Shown here one piece after another: positions 54,543 to 62,341 of a stretch of 64,000 nucleotides of DNA. Numbering within the stretch: position 1 is the first letter of the stretch; every line of letters starts with the position of its first letter. The stretch comes from Modestobacter marinus (lineage in GTDB: Bacteria; Actinomycetota; Actinomycetes; Mycobacteriales; Geodermatophilaceae), in contig NZ_JAAMPA010000001.1 in assembly GCF_011758655.1 (NCBI RefSeq), forward strand, positions 1,860,001-1,924,000, written 5' to 3'. The notes below the pieces were generated by a model. The model was not told the DNA's origin and did no database searches. It saw only the letters and a program-made list of their open reading frames with translations. A program made the translations under genes and the position numbers.

Positions 54543-54641
54543 ATGTTCCTCTTCTTCACCAACCGGCTCGGTTGCCTGGGCTCCCTGCTGATCAGCCTGG
54601 TGCTCACCGGACTGCTCTTCCTGCTGTTCACCCTGCTCTGA
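54543..54641 (+). CDS. 32-residue single-pass membrane peptide
   Basis: MFLFFTNRLGCLGSLLISLV and a leucine-rich remainder form one membrane segment. GGAGG is 3-4 nt before the ATG. Very short hydrophobic proteins beginning this way recur in actinobacterial genomes, so it is probably a real gene. Function unknown. Confidence 0.55.
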   Translation: MFLFFTNRLGCLGSLLISLVLTGLLFLLFTLL

Positions 54642-54668
54642 GCGGTCCCCCTCGCCCCCGGTCGCCGG

Positions 54669-55721
54669 TCAGGATGCTGACGGGCCGTCCGGGATCGTGA
54701 GGACCACCTTGCCGCGGGCGTGGCCGTCGAGGAGGTGCCGCATGCCGGCCGCGACCTGGTCGAGCGGGAGGGTCCGGTCGATGACGGGCGTGAGCCCGGT
54801 GGACTCGAACAGCTCGCGCAGGGCCTGGAGGTCCCGGGCGTTCTCCGAGGAGAGGAAGGTCGCCAGCGTCTGCCCGACGAACGGGGAGAGCAGCCGGGCG
54901 CGCAGCAGGCGGTCGGTGCCACCGAGCCACCGCCCGCCCGTCTCGCCGCCGACGAGGACCAACCGGCCGCGGGCGGTGAGCACCCGGCGCAGCCGGCCGA
55001 GCGGGCGGTTCCCGCCGATGTCGAGGACCACGTCGTAGCGGCGGCCCCCGGCGGTGACGTCCTCGCGGGTGTGGTCGATGACGTGGTGGGCCCCGAGCGC
55101 CCGGACGAGGTCGACCTTCGAGCCGCTGCAGACACCGGTCACCTCCGCGCCCGCGTGCAGGGCGAACTGGACGGCGAAGGTGCCCACCCCACCCGAGGCG
55201 CCGATGACCAGGACCCGCTGCCCAGCGGTGACCCGACCCTGGTCGCGGACGGCCTGGAGGGCGGTGAGCCCGGAGATCGGCACCGCGGCCGCCTGCTCGA
55301 AGGACAGGTTCGCGGGCTTGGGCGCGAGCTTGTCGGCCCGCGCGCGGGAGTACTCGGCGAAGGAGCTGCGGCCGACGCCGAACACCTCGTCGCCGGGGGC
55401 GAAGCCGGCGACGTCCGCGCCGGCGGCGGTGACGACCCCCGCCAGGCTGCGGCCGGGGTTGGTGTCCTTCGGGCGGCGGAGACCGAACCCGGCCGCGCGG
55501 ACGGGGTAGGGCAGCCCGGCCATGACGTGCCAGGTGCCCCGGTCGATGCTCGCGGCGCGGACCCGCACCAGCACCTCGTCGGCGTCGATGTCCGGCCGCT
55601 CGACCTCCCCGACCCGGAGCACGTCCTCCGGGTCGGGGCCGTACCGGTCGTGCAGGACCGCCGTCATCCGGTCGGCGGAGACGAGTGGTGGGGAGTACGC
55701 GCCGTGCTGTCCGGGTGTCAT
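54669..55721 (-). CDS. MDR-family NAD(P)-dependent oxidoreductase (zinc-free)
   Basis: 350 residues. Quinone-oxidoreductase-like medium-chain fold: ASIDRGTWHVMAGLPYP, NPGRSLAGVV, VLVIGASGGVGTFAVQFA (NADP site), and C-terminal HARGKVVLTI. The zinc-binding cysteines of alcohol dehydrogenases are missing. Divergent from a TetR regulator, with two identical-type operators in the 81-bp gap, so it is almost certainly the regulated target. Confidence 0.88.
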   Translation of the reverse strand: MTPGQHGAYSPPLVSADRMTAVLHDRYGPDPEDVLRVGEVERPDIDADEVLVRVRAASIDRGTWHVMAGLPYPVRAAGFGLRRPKDTNPGRSLAGVVTAAGADVAGFAPGDEVFGVGRSSFAEYSRARADKLAPKPANLSFEQAAAVPISGLTALQAVRDQGRVTAGQRVLVIGASGGVGTFAVQFALHAGAEVTGVCSGSKVDLVRALGAHHVIDHTREDVTAGGRRYDVVLDIGGNRPLGRLRRVLTARGRLVLVGGETGGRWLGGTDRLLRARLLSPFVGQTLATFLSSENARDLQALRELFESTGLTPVIDRTLPLDQVAAGMRHLLDGHARGKVVLTIPDGPSAS

Positions 55722-55744
55722 GGCATCGCTTCCGTCCGAGTGTC

Positions 55745-55779
55745 CCTTACGCCGTAAGGGTGCGCCTTACGGCGTAAGG
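55745..55779. promoter_or_regulatory. pair of TetR-type operators
   Basis: Two 15-bp palindromes, CCTTACGCCGTAAGG (55745-55759) and CCTTACGGCGTAAGG (55765-55779), with centres 20 bp apart, i.e. two helical turns on the same face. Each lies 23 bp from the nearer start codon, symmetrically between the two divergent genes. Confidence 0.85.
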
Positions 55780-55802
55780 TCGTCAAGGGTGAGAGGAGTG
55801 GC

Positions 55803-56471
55803 ATGAGCCCGTCGGACGCCGCACGTGCGCCGCTGGACCGCCAGCGCGTGCTGCGGTCGGCGATGGCGCTGGCCGGGGAGACCGGCATCGAGTCGCTGAG
55901 CATGCGGAAGCTGGGCCAGGCGCTCGGGATCGAGGCGATGTCGCTGTACCACCATGTGGCGAACAAGGTGGACCTGCTCGACGGCATGGTCGACCTGGTC
56001 TTCGCCGAGGTGGACCTGCCACCCGCGGGGGTCGACTGGAGGACGGCGATGCGGCGCCGGGCGGTCTCCCTGCACGACGCCCTGTCCCGGCACCGCTGGG
56101 CGATCGGCTTGATGGACTCCCGCACGGCGCCGGGCTCGGCGACCCTGACGCACCACGACGCGGTCATCGGCTGCCTGCGGCAGGCCGGTTTCTCGGTCGC
56201 GCTGACCGCGCACGCCTTCTCGGCCATCGACAGCTACGTCTACGGGTTCGCCCTGCAGGAGCGTGCGCTGCCGTTCGAGACGGCCGAGCAGACCGCCGAC
56301 GTGGCCGAGGCGATGCTGGCCCGGTTCCCACCCGGCGCGTACCCGCATCTCGTCGAGCTGGCGACCGCGCACGTGCTGCAGCCCGGCTACGACTACGGCG
56401 ACGAGTTCGAGCTCGGCCTGGACCTGGTGCTGGACGGGCTGGAGCGGGCGGCCGAGCGGGAGGGCCGGTAG
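55803..56471 (+). CDS. TetR-family regulator
   Basis: 222 residues. Helix-turn-helix [20 protein letters not shown] with the [14 protein letters not shown] helix; the C-terminal part is of the TetR_C_1 (tetracycline repressor-like) type. GAGAGGAG is 4 nt before the ATG. It faces the MDR oxidoreductase gene across two matching palindromes and should repress both genes. Inducer unknown. Confidence 0.9.
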   Translation: MSPSDAARAPLDRQRVLRSAMALAGETGIESLSMRKLGQALGIEAMSLYHHVANKVDLLDGMVDLVFAEVDLPPAGVDWRTAMRRRAVSLHDALSRHRWAIGLMDSRTAPGSATLTHHDAVIGCLRQAGFSVALTAHAFSAIDSYVYGFALQERALPFETAEQTADVAEAMLARFPPGAYPHLVELATAHVLQPGYDYGDEFELGLDLVLDGLERAAEREGR

Positions 56472-56596
56472 TCGGCGCCTGGCCGGGACGACGACGATGC
56501 CGGGGGCTGTCCGTGCTCCTGCTCCCTCTCCGACCCTGCTGTCGGCGCGCGCGGGTGGGGTGCCACGGCGTGGCCGACCCTCCCGTGGCACTCCGG

Positions 56597-57307
56597 TCAG
56601 CCGCCCGGGACCAGGCCTCCGACGTCCAGGGCGGACCCCGGCGCCTCGACGGTGCGGTCCGAGCCGAACCGGTCCAGCCGGAAGTCGCCCTCGGCGCTGT
56701 CGATCCGCAGGGGGTACGGCTCGCCCTCGGCGGCGACGCGCACCGACGTGCCGTCCGCCCCGGTGACCACGAGCACCGGCCGACCGGCGAGCTCGCCGGC
56801 CCGGGCGTCCTCGCGGGCCTCCCCGGCGCGCGCCCGCAGCTCCTCGGCGAACGCGGCGACGGACACGGCGTCGAGCTCTTCGGCCTGCCCCTCGGGGACG
56901 GTGACCCAGACGTCGTCGAGCTGCCCGGCCACGAACCAGGGGACCCCCTGGTCCTCGTAGAAGCCCGCCGGCGCCCGGGCGTAGATCTCGCCGTCCGCCC
57001 GGACGATCTCGACGGTGCGGCCCGCCAGCCCGAAGGTCCCGGTCAGGTCGTCGCCGCGGAGGAACACGTCGACGGGGGTCTCCTCGCCGTCGCCCGTGGC
57101 CGTCCCCCGCACCCGGACGGCCCCGGACTCCTCCAACGCGTCGGCGGCGGCCTCGACCAGCTCGGGACCGGACCGGCGTGGCTCCTCGGTCGTCGTCCCC
57201 GCCGGCGGGCCAGCGGTCACGGCCGATCCGCCGGCGTCGCCCCCTCCCCCGCAGGCGGGGACGAGCAGGACGGTCAGGACGGCGACGGTCGCGGCTCCGG
57301 TGCGCAC
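56597..57307 (-). CDS. LppX/LprG-like lipoprotein
   Basis: 236 residues. Lipobox LVPAC (cysteine at 19), Gly/Thr linker, then a beta-sheet half-barrel: LVEAAADALEESGAVRVRGT, VRADGEIYARAPAGFYEDQG, and AEGEPYPLRIDS, which match the LprG/LppX family that binds lipids at the outer face of the membrane. GTG start, with TAGGGG 6 nt upstream. Stands alone upstream of tRNA-Lys. Confidence 0.75.
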   Translation of the reverse strand: MRTGAATVAVLTVLLVPACGGGGDAGGSAVTAGPPAGTTTEEPRRSGPELVEAAADALEESGAVRVRGTATGDGEETPVDVFLRGDDLTGTFGLAGRTVEIVRADGEIYARAPAGFYEDQGVPWFVAGQLDDVWVTVPEGQAEELDAVSVAAFAEELRARAGEAREDARAGELAGRPVLVVTGADGTSVRVAAEGEPYPLRIDSAEGDFRLDRFGSDRTVEAPGSALDVGGLVPGG

Positions 57308-57539
57308 CGTTCCCCCCTACCCCGTCCCGGCCCGTCACGACCATGCCAGGACGGCGGGACCAGGCCGGACCACGCCGCCGGACGGTGCGGCGCAACGCCG
57401 GGCGGCTTCGTCCGCGTGGCTCCCGGTCCGGCGCCGCTGGCCGCTCCTGCGGCGCGCTAGCCTCGGACCGGGCCGCAGACGCCCCCCGTTGTCTCCTGCG
57501 TTGCCTCGTGCGCTGTGTGGAGGGATGTCTGCACCCACC

Positions 57540-57612
57540 GGGCCTCTAGCTCAACTGGCAGAGCAGCGGACTTTTAATCCGCGGGTTGTGGGTTCGATCC
57601 CCACGGGGCCCA
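57540..57612 (+). tRNA. tRNA-Lys (TTT), probable island integration site
   Basis: 73 nt. Acceptor GGGCCTC/GGGGCCC (one wobble), anticodon stem GCGGA/TCCGC with loop CTTTTAA (anticodon TTT), T-arm GTGGG-TTCGATC-CCCAC, discriminator A. An integrase gene starts its 3' end 112 bp downstream in convergent orientation, as expected if the tRNA 3' half is the attachment site. I see no second copy of the tRNA 3' end in the remaining 6.4 kb. Confidence 0.95.
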
Positions 57613-57680
57613 CGATAGGAGCTCTAGTACCAGCATGTTCACCGATCAGGGGCCTTGGCTGCCGAGTCCTGGTCGGATCA

Positions 57681-57702
57681 ATTCGACACTTATTCGACAC
57701 TT
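57681..57702 (+). repeat. two tandem 11-bp direct repeats, candidate integrase arm sites
   Basis: ATTCGACACTT occurs at 57681-57691 and immediately again at 57692-57702, between tRNA-Lys and the integrase gene. Short direct repeats in this place are often arm-type binding sites of tyrosine integrases. Confidence 0.55.
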
Positions 57703-57724
57703 TGGTCGGCGCTATCGCCCACCG

Positions 57725-58624
57725 TCAGAGGATCGACGCTGCTCGGGTCGAGACCGTGCGACGGCTCATGTAGACGTCCTTGGTCATGCTGGCCCGCTTG
57801 TGACCCAACTGGTTGGCCGTCTCCCGGTCGGTGGCTCCGGCCTCGTCCATCCACGTTGCCACCGTCTTGCGGATTGTGTGCCCGGTCGCCCACTTGAACC
57901 CGGCACCGTCCAGCAGTGCCCAGACGTGCTTGGTCGTGTTGGAGATGTCCCGCAGCCTGCGCTCCCCTTCGGCTCCGGCGGTACCGGGCCAGCGGGCTTG
58001 GGACGGGAACACCACGTCCCACTCGTTCGGGACGGCTTCGACCTGGCGGGCCAGCAGACGGGACACCAGCCACGGGGGCAACTCGACGGTCCGGTTGCTG
58101 TCAGCGGTCTTGCCGTCTTCCTGCAAGACCAGACCAACCCCGGGCACGCGGACCGGCAGGGGGCCAAGGTCTGCCCGGCCTGCGTCTAGATCCAGGTGCG
58201 ACCAGCGCAACCCGCAGGCTTCTCCGACGCGGGCTCCGGTGGCTGCCATGAACGCCAGCAGATCCGGCAAGTCATGGCGCTTGGCTACAGCGTCGGCATC
58301 CACGTACGCCAGCAGTTCGGCGCGCTCCTCTGTGGTGAACGCCCGGTGCGTGTCGCGCTTGGTCGTCTTGGTGGTCGGCACGGAGACGTGTCCGACGTCG
58401 CGCACCGGGTTGTGCGGGATGGCCTCATGTCGTACCGACAGGTTCAGCACGCCGTTAAGCACCGACCGCGCCGTCTTCATGGCGTCGGGACCACTGGCCT
58501 TCTCGATGCCGCGCAGCCACCGTTCGATGGCGACGACCTTGACCTCTCGGACCGTTAGGTTCGCCAGGTCGCCCCCGATGACGTGCCGGTTCAGTGACGA
58601 TGCGTAGACCGTTCGGGTGTTCAC
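57725..58624 (-). pseudogene. tyrosine integrase, N-terminally truncated
   Basis: 299 residues read from a GTG. The C-terminal catalytic domain is complete: ARVGEACGLRW (arginine), HTIRKT (HxxR), QLGHKRASM (histidine) and VYMS (tyrosine). The core-binding SAM-like domain begins abruptly at NTRTVYASSLNRHV; the ~60-80-residue arm-binding N-terminus usual in phage/ICE integrases is missing. Upstream in frame there are only ~20 odd residues before a stop, and no start. The missing part coincides with a remnant gene on the other strand. Confidence 0.75.
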
Positions 58625-59100
58625 CTTGAGCCGGTCGAGAAACCAGCACCGTCGCCCGTCTTTGCGCCCAAAGATGACAGCGACTACCTAGCCAACGTGG
58701 TCAAGACGCAGCAAAAGCGAAGTCGCAAGCACGAAGCTTTAATCAAGGCATTCGGTGAGCCTGTTCGGCAGGCGGGCGGCGTCCTGGCCACCAACGTGCA
58801 CCCTCGTGACATGACTCTGGACGCGGCGTATGAGCATTGGTTGGTCGAGGCCAAGACGGTCGGAACGAAAGCTGAGCTCGCGGTCCGCGAGGCGATCGGC
58901 CAGGTGTACGCCTACCGTCACTTTGTTACCGCAGTCAAGGATTAATAGACCCCCAATTGGTCGCCGTTTTCAACGCCCCGATCGGCGATGCCCTAGCGGT
59001 GCTCCTAGTCTCTTTGCAGATCGAAGTAATCTACCGACTCTTCGACGGCTGGGCCGGGAGCAAGGACGCCGCAATGCTAACGGGGAGCCACGCGCTGTGA
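58625..59100 (+). pseudogene. PD-(D/E)XK-type nuclease remnant, truncated and frameshifted
   Basis: The open frame carries protein-like sequence from about 58637 (VFAPKDDSDYLANVV) although the first start codon is the GTG at 58697. TNVHPRDMT, HWLVEAKTVG (ExK) and AVREAIGQVYAYRHF indicate a restriction-endonuclease-like fold. The frame stops at 58945, but the adjacent frame resumes as PQLVAVFNAPIGDALAVLL and QIEVIYRLFDGWAGS to a stop at 59100. One missing base in AAGGA (58937-58941) explains the break. Both the truncated N-terminus and the shift mark a decayed gene. Confidence 0.65.
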
Positions 59101-59335
59101 TTGGCCTCAAACGGCGCCTCCTTTACGGGATTAAGAGAGCTCGCCTGGGTTGCGGTCGTGATGTTGCTGGCTCCCAACGTCCGATCAGGCGGGCGCACGC
59201 GGTTCACCTCGGCGATCAGTAGGCCCATGCCGTCACGTTCGGCGGCTCCTGCGACGGGAACCACCAGCTTCGAAGGACACGTGCAGGGCCTCCCGCAGCC
59301 AGCCCCCCGGACCACGGCCGGCGTAGTGTGCCCTA

Positions 59336-59983
59336 GTGCAACAGCGAGATGGATTGTCGGTCGACATCGCCAGTAGCTTGACAGACACGGTCGTGCCCGG
59401 AGCTGGCCCGGTTATGAAGCGCTTGTTTCGGCAAGTTTTTGCTGAATGGGGCCGGAACGGGTCGGTCGCCCTAAGTGCAGCGGAGGCAGCCAGTGGACTC
59501 ACTCGTGAGGAACTTGCTGAGTCTCTGCGTGAGCGGCCCCGGCTTCACCCGCTGCTCACCCGGCTGTTGTTCGCTGCCGGTATGAATGGTCATGACGCGG
59601 TACTGCGTGCCATGGGTACGGCCGTCGGTAACGCGGTCGTCGACCCCCTCCGCGTGGACGAGTGCGAGTTGATCCTGGCCGCATTGGCGGACCTCAATGC
59701 TGCGCATACGCAGCTGCTGCACTTGATGACAACTCAGGCGACCGTCTCCCCCGAGGGAAGCGAAGGTGGCTTGTTTTGGACAACGGAGACACTGGTGACG
59801 GAAGCCGACTTCCCCGATCAAGTGGGTTCTTTGGTGCTCGCGGCGCTGATTAGCCGAGGGCTTGCCGAGATTCCCGCGATGGTGCTCGGAGCGCCGGTCC
59901 GTATTACTGCGCTCGGGAGTGTCGTGTTGGACGTCTTGGACGAGTGGGAAGGGGCCGACTCGGGAGGTCGAAGGGGTAGCTAA
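59336..59983 (+). CDS. hypothetical island protein with winged-helix-like C-terminus
   Basis: 215 residues, GTG start. Helical N-terminal ~130 residues (VLRAMGTAVGNAVVDPLRVD, LADLNAAHTQLLHLM), then a segment resembling a winged helix (LVLAALISRGLAEIP, VRITALGSVVLDVL). No signal or membrane segment, no enzyme motif. Codon and base composition are intermediate. It precedes the NDT/TIR-like gene by 461 bp in the same direction. Function not known. Confidence 0.6.
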   Translation: MQQRDGLSVDIASSLTDTVVPGAGPVMKRLFRQVFAEWGRNGSVALSAAEAASGLTREELAESLRERPRLHPLLTRLLFAAGMNGHDAVLRAMGTAVGNAVVDPLRVDECELILAALADLNAAHTQLLHLMTTQATVSPEGSEGGLFWTTETLVTEADFPDQVGSLVLAALISRGLAEIPAMVLGAPVRITALGSVVLDVLDEWEGADSGGRRGS

Positions 59984-60444
59984 CGCCGGGGAGGTCGCCG
60001 CCGTCCGGCCTAGTAGTAGTTCTCCGCGTGGGCGAACCAGTCATCGGCGACGGTCACGGTACCGCAGACCGGAGCTTGATCGGGCGGCGGGTGGCCTACC
60101 GATGCGTGCAGGACTTTGGCTCCGCCATACTAGATGTCTTGGGTGCGGAAGAAGCCGTGCTGGTCGGCGACTCACCGCAAGTCGGCGGGCCGGCGGCGGC
60201 AATCGTTTAGCAAGGCGTGGCGATAACCGCCTGTGGCCCTGGTGATGCCGCAGGCCACCGTCCTGTTCGCCGACTACCCCTTCGGAGCTTACGGCGCTCG
60301 CCCTTGAACCGGCGCTGCACCGTCGTCCGTCGTCCGTCCGGTCGGTCGTGACGGCACGCAGCGACACACGGCGCGTAACTTCGGAACGCGACCGTTCGTT
60401 TGGCACGATGTGCGGGTCTTACGCCTAGCCCAGAGGACAAGCTG
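59984..60444. other. intergenic stretch in the island
   Basis: 461 bp without a convincing gene. A 60-codon GTG frame at 60028-60210 shows no family resemblance and is not called. Around 60315-60350 GTCGTCC/GTCGGTC short repeats occur. The region runs up to the AGAGGA ribosome site of the next gene. Confidence 0.5.
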
Positions 60445-61299
60445 ATGCCAAACCTTACGCCCGGCCCACGGTGCTTCGTCATTTCACCCATTGGCGAGAA
60501 AGAGTCCGACGTTTGGGTCCGGGCAAATAAAGTACTTCGCCACATCATAAAGGCGACTCTTGAGCCTGAGTATGTCGTTGATCGTGCGGACGACAGCAGT
60601 AACCCGGGTGCGATCACGCCCCAAATAGTTAACAGCATCTTAAAGGCTGACCTGATCGTCGCAGACATCAGCGGAGGAAATGCGAACGTCTTCTATGAGC
60701 TCGCTATCGCGCACGGCTACGACAAGCCGACGGTTCATATTCAGAGTGTTGGCAACAAAGTGCCGTTCGATATTAAGGACATGCGCACCATCCACTATGA
60801 CATAAACGACCTGGACAGTGTCGAGGAAGCCAAGCAGGCACTTGCAAAGGCGGCAAAATTCGCGGTGTCCAATCCGGCGGACATTGAAACGCCCCTCAAG
60901 GGGGCCCAGGCCTTCGGGGCCGTTGAGTCGAGCACGGACCCGGAACTACACGTCACGTCACAAGTTCTCAGTGAGGTTCAGCAGCTTCGATACGAACTGC
61001 GCACTGAACTGTTCGCAAGCGACTTTCCGTCGCGGACCCGCCGAACTGGCAATGCCTCTGACGCTGACTCCCTGCGACGGCTGGCAGCTAGAGTGGGAGC
61101 GGCTGGGCGGCTGAGGCCAACTGATTTCGAAGGATGCATCACTCAGTCCACTACGGAAACGCTGGATGCGTGGCTTCGTCAGGCTCTCAAGCGTGTAACC
61201 GGAATTTCCGATGCGGACGAGCTGAACGAGATCTTGTTTGACGACGCGGTGAAGGGGGGCCTCGCCGCTACGTCGTCGGATGATGACGCCCCATTCTAG
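60445..61299 (+). CDS. nucleoside 2-deoxyribosyltransferase/TIR-like protein
   Basis: 284 residues from ATG with AGAGGA 7 nt upstream. Residues ~8-130 form an NDT/TIR-like Rossmann domain: CFVISPIGEKES at the start, a central PQIVNSILKADLIVADISG, and NANVFYELAIAHGY with the glutamate in the position of the NDT nucleophile. The domain ends with KVPFDIKDMRTIHYDIND. The remaining ~150 residues are helical and unrecognised. Proteins with this domain occur in anti-phage and other conflict systems, acting on nucleotides or NAD; here that is inference. GC content is near 50%, far below the chromosome, supporting transfer. Confidence 0.7.
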   Translation: MPNLTPGPRCFVISPIGEKESDVWVRANKVLRHIIKATLEPEYVVDRADDSSNPGAITPQIVNSILKADLIVADISGGNANVFYELAIAHGYDKPTVHIQSVGNKVPFDIKDMRTIHYDINDLDSVEEAKQALAKAAKFAVSNPADIETPLKGAQAFGAVESSTDPELHVTSQVLSEVQQLRYELRTELFASDFPSRTRRTGNASDADSLRRLAARVGAAGRLRPTDFEGCITQSTTETLDAWLRQALKRVTGISDADELNEILFDDAVKGGLAATSSDDDAPF

Positions 61300-61740
61300 G
61301 GTGGTCGCGAGGCTTTGCGACGGCTCTCAAAGGTGTGCCAAGTCCTACTGGCCGCGCCTTGCCCTGGCCGTACTCCCTGACTGCCGGGCAGCTGTCCGCG
61401 CTGCTGACCCGTGCGGTGCTGGCCGGTTCGGGCTGCGTGGTCTTCGTGTGGCTACAACAGCGGTCGTCAGCGTGAAGGGGTATCCGGGTGGGCCCGCGGC
61501 ATTGGGCATAAGGGCCATGGCCCACAAGATCGGCCAGGGAGCAGCGCGGTACGGGCCGGGTATCTGTGATGAAACCGCGGGGAAAGCCCCGGGCTCGACC
61601 GGCCTGCCTTCCATGAACAGGACGGGAACCCGGGGCTCTGTGGCGATGTGATCGCAGGCACATGGCTGCACGCCGCGCTCTCTACATCGCCGGTCTGTTG
61701 GCTCTACGCTGTCGTGTGGCTCTGTGGGCTCTGCGCCCGG

Positions 61741-61790
61741 CCCTGCCCTGGCCTGGCCTGGCCTGACCCTGGTCTAGCCTGGCCTGCCCT
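61741..61790. repeat. CCTGG/GCCTG low-complexity tract
   Basis: About ten imperfect copies of a pentamer of the type CCTGG or GCCTG follow each other (for example GGCCTGGCCTGGCCTGACCC). Composition differs sharply from the flanks. Purpose unknown. Confidence 0.6.
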
Positions 61791-61990
61791 GGCCGCTGAC
61801 CCTGGCCGCTGGCCCGAATCGGCTGGCCGCGCGTGGTCGCGGGCTGGCTCGTGCGCCCGCTGAGTTGGCCGTGAGCGCCCGCCTGAGCATTGCCGGGTGT
61901 CCAGGTGCGCGGAGCGCACCAATTGATGGGCCGCGCCATCATCCCTTCAGATCGCCGAACCTGACCGGGCCGCGGGATGGCAACCGCCGC

Positions 61991-62017
61991 TACCCCCTGG
62001 GGGTGGTACCCCCTGGG
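61991..62017. repeat. two TACCCCCTGGG repeats, 16 bp apart
   Basis: TACCCCCTGGG at 61991 and 62007. The first lies in a palindrome ACCCCC-T-GGGGGT (61992-62004). The shape resembles CsoR/RcnR-type metal-sensor operators or short iterons, but no matching regulator or replication gene is nearby. Confidence 0.5.
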
Positions 62018-62341
62018 CACTCAGGGGCCTCATCGCCTGTCTTAGCAGCCACCCCCTTGCCACTGTTCAAGGGTCGACGCAGCGGCTCAAGGTCAAACGC
62101 CTTGTCCCGGCGTCGGCGAGGCAATTGAGATGACGATCTACCCGCTGGCCCGATGGCGCCAGGCGGCGAGCTGTGGGGCTAGGGCAACACCGAGGCTGCC
62201 GCGCCGGAGTTCTCTCAGCGAATCTTGCGCACCGACCTTCCTGGGCGAGAGACTGCCTGGGCGGCTCCCAGGCTGTGCCGTACCAGGGGTCGTCGCTCTT
62301 TCGGGTCATGCTGACGGCGGGCGAAACGGGGTCGTTTGTCG

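Larger units (their letters stand above)
61300..62341. other. 1-kb island stretch without convincing genes
   Basis: No frame on either strand shows a recognisable protein. Contents: an 11-bp inverted repeat (61586-61596 with 61626-61636, one mismatch), a CCTGG-rich tract (61741-61790), a 7-bp inverted repeat GGTGCGC-GGA-GCGCACC (61904-61920), and a pair of TACCCCCTGGG repeats (61991-62017). A 108-codon minus-strand frame (61345-61671) was considered but left out. Confidence 0.5.

Noticed and set aside
60028-60210. 60-codon GTG frame between two island genes
   Set aside because: No ribosome site, no recognisable domain, and the flanking sequence looks non-coding.
61345-61671. 108-codon minus-strand frame in the island
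   Set aside because: Composition alternates between frames without a clear coding signal, and no motif is present; could be real but cannot be supported.
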